This document shows positions 1-13,213 of a stretch of DNA of 64,000 nt, one piece after another. A program made the translations under genes and the position numbers. The stretch lies in assembly GCF_000004075.3 (NCBI RefSeq), contig NC_026659.2, positions 28,724,272 through 28,788,271 on the forward strand, read 5' to 3'. The notes beneath the pieces are model-generated. The model had not been told where the DNA came from and searched no databases. It saw only the letters and a program-made list of their open reading frames with translations. This DNA is from Cucumis sativus (taxonomy: Eukaryota; Streptophyta; Magnoliopsida; Cucurbitales; Cucurbitaceae). Numbering within the stretch: the first letter of the stretch is position 1; each line of letters opens with the position of its first letter.

Positions 1-129
1 TGGAATTGGAATTGGAATTGGCCATGGTCGTGGTGGGGGCGAGGTGCTAGGGTTTTTATACTGGTTTTTGTGTGTGTGTTTGTGGGGCACCCGTTGTTCG
101 TTGATGCTCATGCAATTTTCTTGCTTTTC
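1..129 (+). other. 5' leader of the POWERDRESS-like gene
   Basis: The window opens inside a short GGAATT-type hexamer repeat (about 1-20), followed by a G-rich and then GT-rich stretch. It contains an ATG at 70 that is in frame with the chosen start at 130 with no stop between them, which would add 20 hydrophobic residues. The family's conserved N terminus begins MPPEPLPWDRK at 130, so I treat 1-129 as untranslated. The upstream promoter lies outside the window. Confidence 0.5.
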
Positions 130-3100
130 ATGCCGCCAGAACCTTTGCCGTGGGACAGGAAAGACCTCTTCAAGGAGAGGAAACACGAGAAGTCGGAGGC
201 CATAGGGTCTGCGGCCAGATGGCGGGACTCTTATCATGGATCTCGCGAGTTTAATCGGTGGGGTTCTGCTGACTTACGAAGGCCTACTGGTGAGTTTTGA
301 TGTTACTTTACTGTTTCCTCCGTTTCAACTTCTTAGATCCTTGGGCGTCTTAGCTGGTTTATTACAATCGCATTTATTTTTAATAATCTTGAGTTTTTGG
401 CCCGGCTTTCTTTGAAGCTTTGGATGATAAAAGGATTTCGGGTTTCATTCCTGCTGAGATTTTGGGCCGTCCTCAAAACCTGCCTGCATACTTTTTGTCT
501 TCTGATATTGATACTCTTTGCTGTCCTTTTTTCCTGAAGGTCATGGTAAGCAGGGTGGTTGGCATCAGTTTTCTGAAGACTCTAGTCACGGTTATGGACC
601 TTCTCGGTCATTCAGTGACAGGGTGATAGAAGATGAGAGCTTCCGGCCGTCAGTTCCTCGTGGTGATGGAAAGTATATTAGAATCGGTAGAGAAAGTAGA
701 GGTTCTTTTAGTCATAGAGACTGGAGAAGTCACTCAAGAGATGCTAACAATGGATTTGGGAACCCTTCACGAAGAACGTCATCGCAGGATGTGAGTTCTG
801 ATCAGAGGTCAGTAGATGATACGGTGACATATTCCTCTCCTCAATCGTTTCATGGGTTAGAAAATGGCCCGAGGTCTGATGTGGAAGTTTCCCTTGGCTC
901 CACTGATTGGAAGCCGCTTAAGTGGTCCAGATCTGGGAGTTTGTCTTCTCGGGGATCTGCTTACAGCAGTTCAACAAACTCGAAGAATGAAAAGGCCGAT
1001 TTACCTCTTAGAGTTGCATCTCCTATAGAAAGCCCTTCTGCTGAAGCTACTGCCTGTGTGACATCTTCTCTGCCTTCTGAAGATGCAATTTCTAGGAAGA
1101 AACCAAGGCTTGGATGGGGTGATGGACTGGCCAAGTACGAGAAAGAAAAAGTTGAGGTTCCTGATGGAAGTCTGAGAAAAGAAGTGGCTCTTCTTTCAAG
1201 CGGTAGTGGTGAATTAACTCATTCGCTTGGTTCAAACTTTGCTGAGAAAAGTCCCAAAACTTTACCCTTCTCAGATTGTGCATCTCCTGCAACTCCATCC
1301 TCTTTTGCTTGTAGTTCATCATCAGGTAAACTTTTTCCAAAAAAAGAAATAGACGGGATATTTTAGTGTCTTGAAGTTCTTTTTGGTTGTAATTAGTTTA
1401 ATCTTTGTGATAGTCATGACACAATCGTGTGCTTAACCTATTCCTACAGCATTTCATTAATTTCTTAACATTGTTCTAGGCTCAAGTTGGTTTAGTCAAT
1501 TTTAAGATTTAAGAATGAGAAAGGGATGGTAGTCTACTTAGAATTTTTTGCATGGCTCGTGTGTGATGTAGGCTGTACGCACTATGGCATGTGCTGTAAA
1601 TTGCAACCAAACTGCTTTAGTTGAATCTAGACCAAGCAAGCTTTATTGAGTATAAACTTTGAATTGAAGGATAAGCAGTTTGAATTAGCTGATGGAGATT
1701 GGGTTCTATGCACTTGTTTTCTGATAAAATTTCATGCATTAAGCTTTCATTGTTTTCTCTAATCTTGGACTTCTTATTTCTATTCCTTCAACTCATGACT
1801 CTCACTATTAAACTATGAAGAATTGGTTTCTAGTAAGATTAAGGGGTAGCATCTTTCTGATTGACATGTAGCCATTTATTTTTTTTTTCTGTGTTTTAAT
1901 TTCTTTTTCTTTTTTGAATTGAATGCAATAGGATTGGAAGATAAACCATTTAGTAAGGGAGCAGGTGCTGATGGCATGATATGTAGTTCACCTGGGTCTG
2001 GTTCACAAAATCTTCAGAAGTTATTGTGCAGTATAGAGAAGATGGAGATTAGTTCGGTTGCTAATTTAGGGTCATCACTTGTTGAATTATTTCATTCTGA
2101 TGATCCAAATACAATAGAATCATGTTTTGGGAAATCTACATTGAATAAGCTGCTAGCGTATAAAGGTGAAATTTCAAAGACATTGGAGATGACAGAGTCT
2201 GAAATTGATTCTCTTGAAAATGAACTTAAGTCTTTGAAATCTGTAAATGGAGGCAATGTTTCTCATAAAAAATCTTGCAGTGCCACACGTGTGATGGAGA
2301 GTTCAACATATTTCAAAGAACAAGATGGTATCTCTTGCATTGCCACTCGTCCTGCTCCGTTGGTGGTAGTTTCTTCTTCTGATGCAACAGTTGAGAAGGT
2401 GCCACTCTGCAAGGGTGACGTGGGAGTAGAAGATGTTGATACAAAGGCTGACGAAATTGATAGTCCTGGAACTGTGACATCAAAATTTAATGAGCCGTCC
2501 AGAGTAGTAAAGGCGATTGCTTCTGATATTGTTGATAATGGTCATTGCTCTGTAGTTACAGATGCGATTGTTCCTGGAAAGATGGAAGGGAGTTTTCCAA
2601 TATCAGGGCCTTTTGTGGATGAACACGAAACGATTGGCTCTGGCAATGAATGCACTCTTGCCAAGAGTTGTACCAGTGAATCTGTTTATGGTGATTTGAT
2701 GGCCCAAGCTGGTAGTAGATCATCTCTTTGTGATTCAATTTTTGCATGTAATAAAGAATATGCAAGTAGAGCTGCAGAAGTAATTTTTAAGAGATCACCA
2801 GTGGGAATGTGCAAGATCAGCAGCAAAAGCACCAAAAATGTGTCCTGTTCAGAGACTGAGAAACTTATTAAAGAGAAATTTGTAATGAGGAAGAAGTTTT
2901 TAAAATTTAAGGAGAGTGCATTAACCCTTAGATTTAAATCCTTGCAACAATCATGGAAAGAAGGTTTGCTGCATTCTGTAAAGAAATGTCGCTCAAGGCC
3001 ACAAAAAAAGGAGTTGAGTCTAAGGGTGACACATTCTGGCCATCAGAAGTACAGGTCGTCTTCAATTCGCTCCCGTTTGGTTCAGCAAGGTATGATTACT

Positions 3101-6100
3101 TTCATCCCTTCAGCATTTTTTTCCGTTTCCACTCCAGACTTGCAAATAATGTTTTGAAGTTGAACATTCTTCGAATGTTATATTGTCTATTTTCTACTTT
3201 AAAAACCATTTGGTTTATTTGTGTTGTTGACAAACCTATGTGTGTGTGTGTGTTTGTTAAAAAATGAGTTAGAATATTAGCAATGAAATTCTAGGGATTT
3301 TTCTCATCTGCAATGAAGTATTGTGTTTTATTGTTCTATTGGAACTTCAGTTTCCAATTAATGAAAGCATACCTGTCTGTACACTTCTTATTGTGGTTGA
3401 CAAATAATGGGAGTTATCATGTTTTTATACTTCCTTATTTTTGATGTTGTTGATTGGTTGATTTTAATTGGTGGATTGTGTAACTGGACTTGTTATGATA
3501 TATTGAGTTGAGTTCGTTGAGAATTGTGGTAGGCCGTTTTTTCGTCTTCTTTTTTTAACAGGACATTTTAGTGTCTCTGATCAAGGTTATGTATGAACTA
3601 AGAAAGCTACAAAAGATTTAGTGGATGTGTTCTATATGCCCCTCTTGTAGTCAGAGATCTTTGATAATTCATCTAGAAAGAGAGACATGCATCTTTTATC
3701 GTTTATTTCGTACATTTTTTTTTGACATCTACAAAGTTGTTTGTTGGCCTTAAGATTCAAACCTTTGTTATAGTCTGTGATGTGAATATTTTTCTCTTCT
3801 CCCTTTGAGATCTGCTTAGCAGCTGACTATCTCATTCCAGAAGTGCCTTGATTGTAATTTGTTGGATAGTTGAACAAAAGGTTTCTATAAAATTTCCTCT
3901 GACAATCATTACGTGTCATTATGATTTAATGAATGCTTAAATTTTGATTTTTCAGGAGCGTGTCAGAGCTCTACATTTAACACAGAAATTGCTGTTCGTC
4001 ACTCCAGCAAGCTGCTGTTGAACCCACAAATTAAGCTTTACAGGAATACCTTAAAGATGCCAGCTATGATTTTGGACAAGAAGGAAAAGATTGCATTGAG
4101 GTTCATCTCTCATAATGGGTTGGTTGAAGATCCCTGTGCTGTTGAGAAGGAAAGGAACTTGATAAACCCCTGGACTTCAGCTGAGAAAGAAATATTCTGG
4201 GAGAAACTATCTCTGTTTGGAAAGGATTTTAAGAAAATTTCTTCATTTCTCGACCTCAAAACTACAGCAGACTGTATCCAGTTCTATTACAAAAACCATA
4301 AATCTGATAGTTTTAAAAAGAACAAAAATTTGGAGTTGGGCAAGCAAATGAAATCTTCTGCCATCACGTATTTGGTAACATCAGGGAAAAAATGGAATCC
4401 GGACGCGAATGCCACTTCCCTTGATATTTTAGGTGTTGCTTCAGTAATGGCAGCACAAGCAGACTATGACATTGAAAACCAGCAGAAATGTACTCGCCAT
4501 TTGGGTGTAGGAAGGGATGTTGAGTCAAAAGTATCATGGAGTGCTAGCTCTCCAAATAAAAGCAATTTGGATGATCTTCAAACTGAAAAAGAAACAGTTG
4601 CTGCTGATGTACTCGCTGGCATAAGTGGTTCAATATCTTCAGAGGCCCTGAGTTCTTGCATTACAAGTGCCATTGATCCCCGTGAGGAACTAAGGGAGCG
4701 GAAGTGCTATAGAGTGGATTTTGCAGCGAAATTGCCTTCATTGTCTGACGTCATGCAGAAAACTGATAATGAACCTTGTTCGGATGATAGTTCTGAGGAT
4801 GTGGATTCTTCAAATTGGACAGATGAGGAGAAGTTGGTCTTCATGCAGGCTGTGTCATCTTATGGTAAGGATTTTGATATGATCTCTAGATGTATCAGAT
4901 CAAAGTCTAGGGACCAGTGCAAGATTTTCTTCAGCAAAGCTCGGAAATGTCTTGGACTGGATTTGATGCATACTTCTGGAGACGTAGGTGAAACACCTGG
5001 GAATGGTAACGATGCTAGTGGGAGTGGGAGTGGGACTGACACTGAAGAACACTGTGTGGTGGAAATCTGTGAAGGCCGTGGCAGTGATGAATTTATCTCC
5101 AAGTCAATCAATGGTGGATCAACATCGGTTAACATTAATCATGAAGAAACTGTTTCTGCTGTGACTGACAACATGCGGACTAGTATGGAATTTGAGGAAA
5201 GTACAGCATTGCAACAGTCGGATGAGAAAGGTGCTGAGGCTGTTGGGAACTTGATTTTTGAGACATTGAAGGAAGAGGATGTGCCTAATCCGAGTCAGCC
5301 CACGCATGACCACAAAATTGAAGGCTCTTCTGAAAATACTGAAAGTGGAAAGAGCTGTAATGAACCTGACATTCTGAGATCTGAATCCGTGTCCACAGTA
5401 GATGAAAATTCAGCAGCTGTGAGTGAGGGCAGAGCTACTGTGAAGCTTGCGATTGGAGAAGAAGTAGGAAGCGACACTAATTTACACGGTCAGAGTACAA
5501 TTCTGTGCTCAGGTCAGGATTCAACTGGGAATGATTCCAATATTGCTTTAGAGGGCAGTTCTGTAGGACTTGATCCACATATCTTGCATCCAAATATTCT
5601 TAAAGTGGAACCTGTAGAGAAGAAGTCTTGTATCAAGTCTGAGGAGAATTTTCTTTCTGTCAGAAATTCTGATACTGGTGTCATTGGAAGGGAACAGATG
5701 CTTAACCAAGACATATTGTCACCAACACTTGTTTTGCAGGAGATTAGTGATGCGAATCAAAAACCTATGAATAGAGATGACGATGCTGAGCATCCAAATA
5801 ATTTGTTGTGCAATAGTGAATCATCCACGTTTCCAAGAAGCTATCCTTTCAACAAACAAATCTTTGAGGACATAAATAGAAATATCAATCACGCGTATTT
5901 TCGTGTTCAAGGGCTGTCAAAGCCAGACATTAATTGTAATAGTAAATATGTTTCTGAGGGGCAATTTCTTCAGAATTGTAACAGTTCCAAGCCGCACAAT
6001 CTGGCTGAGCCTCCTTTTCTGTCTCAGAATATAGAATTGGGCCATGATCATCAGAAGAATGCTTCTGGCAGTGGCAGTGCTTCAGATTCCGATGTTCCAC

Positions 6101-6801
6101 GCAGGAAAGGTGATGTGAAACTGTTTGGTCAGATATTAAGTCATGCCCCTTCCCAGCAAAATTCGAGCTCTGGTTCCAACGAGTGTGGAGAGAAAAAGGG
6201 ACCACTTCACAACTCGAGCAGCAAATCATGCGACATGGGAGAAAATATTCCGTTAAGGAGTTATGGTTTTTGGGATGGAAGCAGAATACAGACGGGTTTG
6301 TCGGCTTTGCCTGATTCTGCCATTTTACAAGCCAAGTATCCTGCTGCGTTCAGTGGCTACTCTGCTACATCTGTTAAAACTGAACAGCAGCCCTTGCAGG
6401 CACTTTCAAATAATGGTGATCAAAGTCTTAATGAACTAGTGTCCGCTTTTCCCACCAAGGATGGAGTGGTTGATTATCATTCATATAGAAGCCGGGATGG
6501 TGTTAAAATGCGACCATTCCCAGTTGATATATTTTCTGAGATGCACCGAAGAAATGGCTTCGATGCTGTATCCTTGTCGAGTTTACAGCAGCAGGGAAGA
6601 GTGCTAGTTGGAATGAATGTTGTTGGAAGGGGAGGGATACTCATGGGTGGTTCTTGCACTGGTGTTTCAGATCCTGTGGCAGCCATTAAAATGCACTACG
6701 CCAAGGCCGACCAGTACGCTGGGCAACCTGCTAGCATGTTCACCAGGGAAGATGGTAGTTGGGGAGGTGGTGGTAATGGTGGAGATTTAGGCAGCAGATA
6801 G
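130..6801 (+). CDS. PWR: POWERDRESS-like protein with two SANT/Myb domains (NCoR/SMRT-like corepressor)
   Basis: Four coding exons join in phase: 130-289, 540-1325, 1932-3089 and 3956-6801, giving 1649 residues. The N terminus MPPEPLPWDRKD and the following Arg/Ser/Gly-rich region match the plant POWERDRESS family. The first SANT domain lies at about residues 772-818 (NPWTSAEKEIF... to YYKNHKSD) and the second at about 987-1035 (SNWTDEEKLVFMQAV...). A conserved KLFGQIL motif is near residue 1423, and the tail is Gly-rich. In Arabidopsis, PWR is a nuclear partner of histone deacetylase HDA9 and is needed for H3 deacetylation at target genes; I infer the same role here. The large last exon holds both SANT domains and the whole acidic and Ser-rich C-terminal half. 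The next gene downstream is an IQD gene, as at the Arabidopsis PWR locus. The family call is firm; the exact start (130 rather than the in-frame ATG at 70) rests on family knowledge. Confidence 0.93.
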
Positions 6802-9727
6802 TAGATGTGCATCGGGGGCCTCTTCCTGGTTAGGGATGGTCCTCGCCTGTATCATATTTAGTCTGTTTCAAGTTTTCTTTTTTCCTTTTTTGAAAAAGAA
6901 GTGATGTAGGAGAGTAGAAGTAATTTGAACCAATGGGTTCTGAAAAATCCATCTTTTTTGGTTGAAGAAAAAGGAAAGAGATTTTAGGGGATTGTAATAT
7001 TGTAGCAGTCTTTTGTATTTGTTGTATTTGATTGCAACACAGAAATAATCTTCTCAATATGGGTGCGGCCATAGTCACGGCTCCGCTCAGCTCAGCTCCA
7101 TCCTTCAACTTTGATAACCTAACCTACCTGACTCGTTACATTATCCAACTGGAGGTTAGTAGTTCCTTTTTTTTTGTTTTCTTTTCTTTTTGACATTTAT
7201 TCCCCCTTATACTCTGTTGTATGATTAGGAGTTAGGAGTCTTTTGTAGAATTTTGGTTATATAATATAGTCATCAAAATTTGTATTGTATCATATTTCCC
7301 TTTGTTTTTTGTATTTGGGTTTCTGACTAATTTGAAGAATAAAGTCTTCGGAAATGGGACAAATTATTGACTGTTGCCTTTCACTTTCACTGTTTTAACC
7401 CATGAATGTATGAGAAAAGATTAACTCTTTTAATCATATATTTAACAGTTGATTGTGATGGTTTACTTTCAATAATTTCGTCAAATAATTGATTACTTGA
7501 ATGTGACTCGTGGGGTCCTAACATCTTCACAAATATTCTCTATGCATATTTACACATTTCAGCAATCTTTGTTATCATTCCATAATTTTAGTTGAATCGT
7601 CTCTTGAAGAACTACTTCAACCTTGATGATGTTCGCAAACTTCTTTATTCTTTATTATAAACAAAAAAAGGTGAGATCTTCCACTGTTTTTGTAAATGTT
7701 TCATAATAATTAAAGTAAATGCAAATCAAGTCAACCAATATTTAATTTAATCATCAATTGGATTTTAGGGTAGGCCAGGAAATTGTCGAGCAAACGAACA
7801 TGGCATTATTTCATTAGATTATCTTCTTATAAAATATTCATCTTAAAGCCTTACACCGTTGGAATGCTTTGGCCATCCAATCAAGATCAAAATTTTCTCA
7901 TTTTTTAAAGTTCTTGATTTGAACTTTGATATAACACCCAATCAAAAATTTTAAAGCAATAATTTAGCACTTTATTTAATCTAATTGTTGCTGTCTGTAC
8001 TATTTTTCAATATACAAACATTGATTCTGTTTTTCCTGGCCAAATATTGTTCTTATTTATTTTAAAAAATTTCTTGACTTTCCTATTTTATTAGATGTTT
8101 GAATATAGAATCAATAAAAGTTTTGGAATAAAGGAAATTTGTTTAGTTTGATGGAGAATATAGAATCAAATAAAGCTTTGTAAACAGAGCACAAATTGTT
8201 ATACCATTAAAGTCGCCATTTCAACAAATACTTGAATGAGTCGATATACTTACGTAAAGCTTACATATTTTTAGATTCTTAATTTTATACACTTAATAAA
8301 ATTAATGTGTCAAATTGAGCTTACTACATATTATTCAAATATAAAAGTTTGTTGATGAATAAACATATAAACAAATTGGTGATGAAGTTCGACATGCCAA
8401 TAACAAATTTAAACGAACGCACTATTCGTTCAAAACATATTTAAATTTTGCTGTTAAATTTCATTATGTCAAGCAATATTTTAATATTGTGATATCATTT
8501 TTTTTTCTTTAATGAAAGACAAAGTTGAGAATCACACAAATGAAATAAAATAGTAAGTTTGGACTTTGGTATATCAACCAATTTTAAATTGATATCAACA
8601 TTCTATGTGTTTGGACTTTACTCACAAACTACAAATAACTTAACAATTTTAATAATTTAAGAGATAACAATAAGGCAGCTCACCCATGGTTGGAGCTTTG
8701 AACTATTTTAAGGCATGAAGAGAAAAGAGTTGTAATGGTAACGACCAACGGTATGAAAACCAACCAATGGCTTACAGTTATCACATCATATCAAAGGCGG
8801 AGCATAACTTTTCAATGCGCCTATCTGTATCAAGTTAAACTTGCATTCAGGTAATGATTATTTTTATTCATTGTAAGATTTTTCTTCCTTTTTTTGGGAA
8901 AATGGAATAGAATAGCGGCCGGGATTTGATTTCGTTGTTGTTGGTATTGTTGTTGTTGTTGTTGTTGTTCATGATTGAGATTGAAGAAGATGATGAGGAA
9001 GAGGATGAGGATGAGGATGATGATGCTATTTTGATTTGATGTTCTGTAAATAATATTTGATCGGAATTCGTAGGCCCCATGTTTCCCCTGCTACCGCCAA
9101 AATCAAAAGACTCGTTAATTTTCCAACCCTACTGTTGAATTTTGATGGTTTTAATTTTCTCTCAAGATCCGGTCCACCGTCTCCCTCTTCCCTCTATTTT
9201 TCTATAGACGTGTTCTAATCCTTTTTTTCGGGAGGTAATATTTGTGGCCTTTAAGAGAAATTTTCGCTTGGAAACTTCATGCATAGGTATTGAAATGATA
9301 GCTTGTTTCTTGTGGATTGTCTTTATATGTTCTGCTCTTGAATCTGCTGTGGCGGGAATGCTATAATCGTTTCATTAGAAAATTTCGGTACATGATTATC
9401 CTTCTTTGGTTGATGTTTTCCAGTTTTGTGATATTGGGTGTGGCATAAATTTCGTTATTGATCTTTCTTCAGCTAGATTTCCTAAATCTTTTGTTTTTAT
9501 CGGTGAATTGTTTTTTCTTTTTCTTTTTAGGTAGTAATTTGATGAAGTATTGCTATGAATAATTTAGTTGAAAGTCAATTAGACATACCATAATTTATAA
9601 TGTTTTTCTTTAGCAGTGGAGGTCTATTATATGAAGTTTTCTTAATTTCATTTTGGTTTGAAAATTCTTCAGTTCTTCTCTCCCGGTGACCAGATAAAGA
9701 GAAAGAAGACATATGAATGAATAAGAA
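6802..9727. other. Intergenic: PWR 3' region, AT-rich spacer and IQD leader
   Basis: About the first 300 bases are T-rich and fit a 3' untranslated region. From 7150 to 8850 the DNA is AT-rich, with no reading frame or RNA gene that I recognise. A TTG microsatellite (about 8934-8969) and a GAA/GAT-rich stretch (about 8982-9024) follow; their minus-strand translation is only poly-Ser and poly-Asn. The CT-rich stretch 9070-9234 looks like the 5' leader of the IQD gene. It ends at a plausible splice donor (GGAG|GTAATA at 9235), with possible acceptors at about 9671 or 9693, which would make a 5'-UTR intron of roughly 440-460 bases. Confidence 0.5.
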
Positions 9728-12286
9728 ATGGGAAAGAAAGGGAGTTGGTTTTCTGCCGTGAAGAAGGTTCTCACCCAGCCTTCTGAGAAGAAAGACAAGG
9801 TTTGAATTGAACTACGTACTTCTGTTAACTTATATTTTGCACTGTTTTTGCTATCATATGGAAATTTGCCCTTTAACTTTAGATATATTATTTCAACAGA
9901 AACCAGACAAACCTAAGAAAAAATGGTTCCAAAAGGAGGAGAGTGTGGAGGATGTGATTTCCTTTTTGGAACAAACTCCATTGGACGTTCCTGCACAACC
10001 TCCTATAGAAGATGATGTCAAACAAATCAAACTGGAGAATGAACCAAGCGAGCTTGGGCATTCGGAGGCTGCAGAGCCGGTTGTTGCTGAAGCTTCGCCG
10101 GCTGTGGCAGTTGAATATCCACCTAGTCCTAGTCCTAGTTCCTGTCGGCCAGAAATGTCGGAGGAAACAGCCGCTATTATGATTCAAACTGCATTTCGTG
10201 GATATACGGTACTTCTCATAATATTCCATTTCTCATTCAGTATAGGAGTTTTGGGCGATTAGAAGCATCGTCAGTACCTGTTGTTAATGACAAAAACATT
10301 AAGTTAAGTTTGTATGTTATATTTTAAAACTGTTTCCATTTTCCACCTATCAATATTTCAAGAATTTATAGAATTCATAACCAAGTTTTATCTTTGAGTA
10401 TCATATGGATTGGTCGTCCCATTTATCTTCTGCAGTAGTTGTCTATTGTTTCTTCATAATAAGTTCTTCGGGAATCCATTAGCTTTCAACTTTGATGAAG
10501 CATCAGCTGAAAAATGGCTTAGGAAAGTATCAGTAATATCTGCATCATGATTTCCCCCTAGCGACTTTAGATTTTAAAAAAATGACATGTACGAATGTTT
10601 TCCATTTTTTTCTTTTACCTTTTCATTTCTCAACAGGCAAGGAGAGCACTAAGAGCACTCAAAGCGTTGATGAGATTGAAGACGTTGGTACAAGGGCAGT
10701 CTGTCAAACGGCAAGTGGCCTCTACTTTAAAATGCATGCAGACCCTTACTCATTTACAGTCGGAGATTCGTGTAAGGAGAATAAGAATGTCGGAAGAAAA
10801 TCATGCTCTTCTCCGGCAACTTCGTAACAAACGTGAGAAAGATCTCGAGAAGTTAAAATTTACTGTAAGTTCTCTTTGTTCGAACTTTTCTTTTGAATAT
10901 AACCTGCTATGTCTGTAGCGCTTGTGAAAACAAGTCTATGGCTCTGGGAGTATAAATTTGAAGTTGCTACTTGAGTGTGGTCTATATGCATACGCATACT
11001 TGCATCCATACATATACCATACAACACAGATTTAAAGGTCAAAACCTAAACGTCTAATTGTCATCATGCATGATATTTTTTTCCTTGTCTTCTTGGTTTC
11101 TTCTTTTTGTTTAACAGTATAGAGTTAGAGTATCATTCATCCAACTGCTGGTTCTTGCAGTTAGTTAATGTATTTATCATTTGAACGTGTATTTATCTTA
11201 GATAAACGAAAAATTGTGGAATAATAGTATTTGTTTGAGAAGAATAGTATCTTCTTTTGAGCTATTGTCATTTTAATAATCTGCGATCATTACAACTTGC
11301 ACTACAGATGGATGGTAACTGGAATCATAGCACCCAATCTAAAGCACAAATTGAAGCTAAACTATTGAACAAGCATGAAGCTGCAGTAAGAAGAGAAAGG
11401 GCTATGGCTTATGCTTACTCTCATCAGGTAACAAAACTATGCATTTTCTTTATTCCTTAGTACGTGCTTCCTGAGTACACTTCTCGACTCTGGATCTCTA
11501 GCAACTCCTTGCAGTTTTTGTTCTCCACATAAGTATGATTGGTTGTTAAGTTCTGTAAACAATAATTTCCATTGAGTAGTGTTTCCTTTTAGAATCTGAA
11601 AAAAAGTTTTTATCTATTGTTAACAGCAAACATGGAAGAACGCATTAAAAACTGCGACCCCCACCGTCATGGATCCAAACAATCCGCACTGGGGTTGGAG
11701 TTGGTTGGAGAGATGGATGGCAGCTCGTCCATGGGAATCTCGTAGCACCACAGATCAGCTGGATGACATTTCTGTAACGAGTGTTGCAACTCGTGCATCT
11801 GTGGTCGACATACTCCAAATTTACGGTTGCTCTTCTACCAAGCTTTCTCCAAGAACTCCTACAAACCAAAAGTCAAGCCAATTGCATAAGCACCAATCAC
11901 CTTCAATTCCCAAGGCGCTGTCTTCATCATCTAGCAGAAAGAAAACAAATGCAGCCAATTCAAGGGTAGGCAGCTGGGGCGGGGACGATGACATAAAGAG
12001 CACCACTAGTGTCAAATCAAAGCTCTCACGGAGGCATACTATTTCAGGGTCATCATTTAGGGATGATGAAAGCCTTTCCAGTCTACCTTCAGTTTCAAGT
12101 AAGGTGACGCCATCGAAGGCTGCGAAAACTCGGTCGCGGTTGACAAGTTCATCTAGAACAGAGAAGATGGGAACATTGGAAAATGGGTATGTAAGTGCAG
12201 GTTCTGCAAAGAAGCGGCTTTCCTTCTCAACTTTTCCCGTTAAGCCAAGGAGGCAATCTAGTCCTCCAGTTGTTAATACTAGCTAA
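9728..12286 (+). CDS. IQD: IQ67-domain (IQD) calmodulin-binding protein, IQD2/IQD3-like
   Basis: Five exons join in phase: 9728-9799, 9900-10208, 10637-10864, 11308-11427 and 11627-12286, giving 462 residues. The N terminus MGKKGSWFSAVKKVL is typical of IQD proteins. The IQ67 domain covers about residues 113-179 and holds IQTAFRGYTARR (first IQ motif) followed by two more degenerate IQ repeats (LKTLVQGQSVKRQ and LTHLQSEIRVRR). The intron that splits the first IQ motif after FRGYT is a hallmark of the family. The C-terminal third is Ser/Lys/Arg-rich and basic, as usual. IQD proteins bind calmodulin and often associate with microtubules, membranes or the nucleus as scaffolds. The second-last exon encodes the conserved KHEAAVRRERAMAYAYSHQ region. 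Its place next to PWR suggests an orthologue of Arabidopsis IQD3 or its duplicate IQD2; this subclass is inferred. Confidence 0.93.
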
Positions 12287-13213
12287 GTACACTAAAATAT
12301 GAGAAAGTTCACATCAGGGAGAGTGGAGTATCAAAAGGAAAGGAAGAAACAAATTGATCGATCCTCAAGTTTGTCGATTCGAGTATTCGACTTTCATAAT
12401 CTCCTTCTTCAACAGCTTCATGAGCAAATCTACATGTTTCTTGCAAGCACCGATCCATATCCATGGCCTTTTCCTTTAGTTTCTTTCTCCTTTTTCTTTT
12501 TTCTTTTTCCCATGCCACTTGTCTTCCTGAAATTGTAATAAAATTTGCTTTTGGGTTGCATTTTATCTATGGAAACCATTTGTAAACCTGTTTGTCTATA
12601 ATATTGTGAAGATTTTTGTGGGTTTTCTTTTGAGACACTTCTCTGATTGGTTCATCTTGTACCTTTCAAATTTCATTTGCTAAAGATTACAATATTTTGG
12701 AATGAATAGTATTACTGTTTATTGTCAAAGTGGGAATTGGGATGTGTCCCTTTACTTTTATGATCAAAATTACAAATTAGATGTGCATGTATACACTTTT
12801 CTTTTCTACTTCTCAAACCTCTTCGTCTTTTTATGTTAATCAAATTAACTGAAAAAATATTGGCATTCTCTCTTCAGACACTTTATATTATCTTGAAGAC
12901 ATGTCCAACTAAAAAAATATTGAAACTATTTACCAAATTTGATCGTAAACACAAAATTAAATTACCTTGATTTAGTAATTTGTTGAAGACGAAGTATAAA
13001 ATTGTAAATTTATTAGATCAACCCACTTTTAACAGAACATGAAAAACTCACCAATTTCATCATCATCGCCCCTGTATAGTGAAACCCGAAGGCGCTTTGC
13101 TTCGTCATTGTAATTCCGAGAATTGAGTTAGGTTTGCTTCGGACTGGGAAATTGGATCCGAATTTCTGAATGAAATTTCACATTCTCTCTTCTACCACTG
13201 CAATTTCACTCAA
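12287..13213. other. Intergenic: IQD 3' region and TIM14 leader
   Basis: The first 300 or so bases are T-rich and contain AATAAA-like polyadenylation context around 12537 (TAATAAAATTTG), so they probably form the IQD 3' UTR. The middle is AT-rich with nothing I recognise. From about 13040 to 13213 the sequence turns less AT-rich and leads directly to the TIM14 start codon, so it is probably the 5' leader. Confidence 0.5.

Noticed and set aside
70-129. In-frame ATG at 70 as the POWERDRESS start
   Set aside because: It would add 20 hydrophobic residues not seen in the family, whose N terminus begins MPPEPLPW at 130. It cannot be fully excluded because the transcript start is unknown.
8868-9080. 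Minus-strand reading frame of 70 residues rich in Ser and Asn
   Set aside because: It is the translation of TTG and GAT/GAA microsatellites in the IQD upstream region. No conserved sequence remains outside the repeats.
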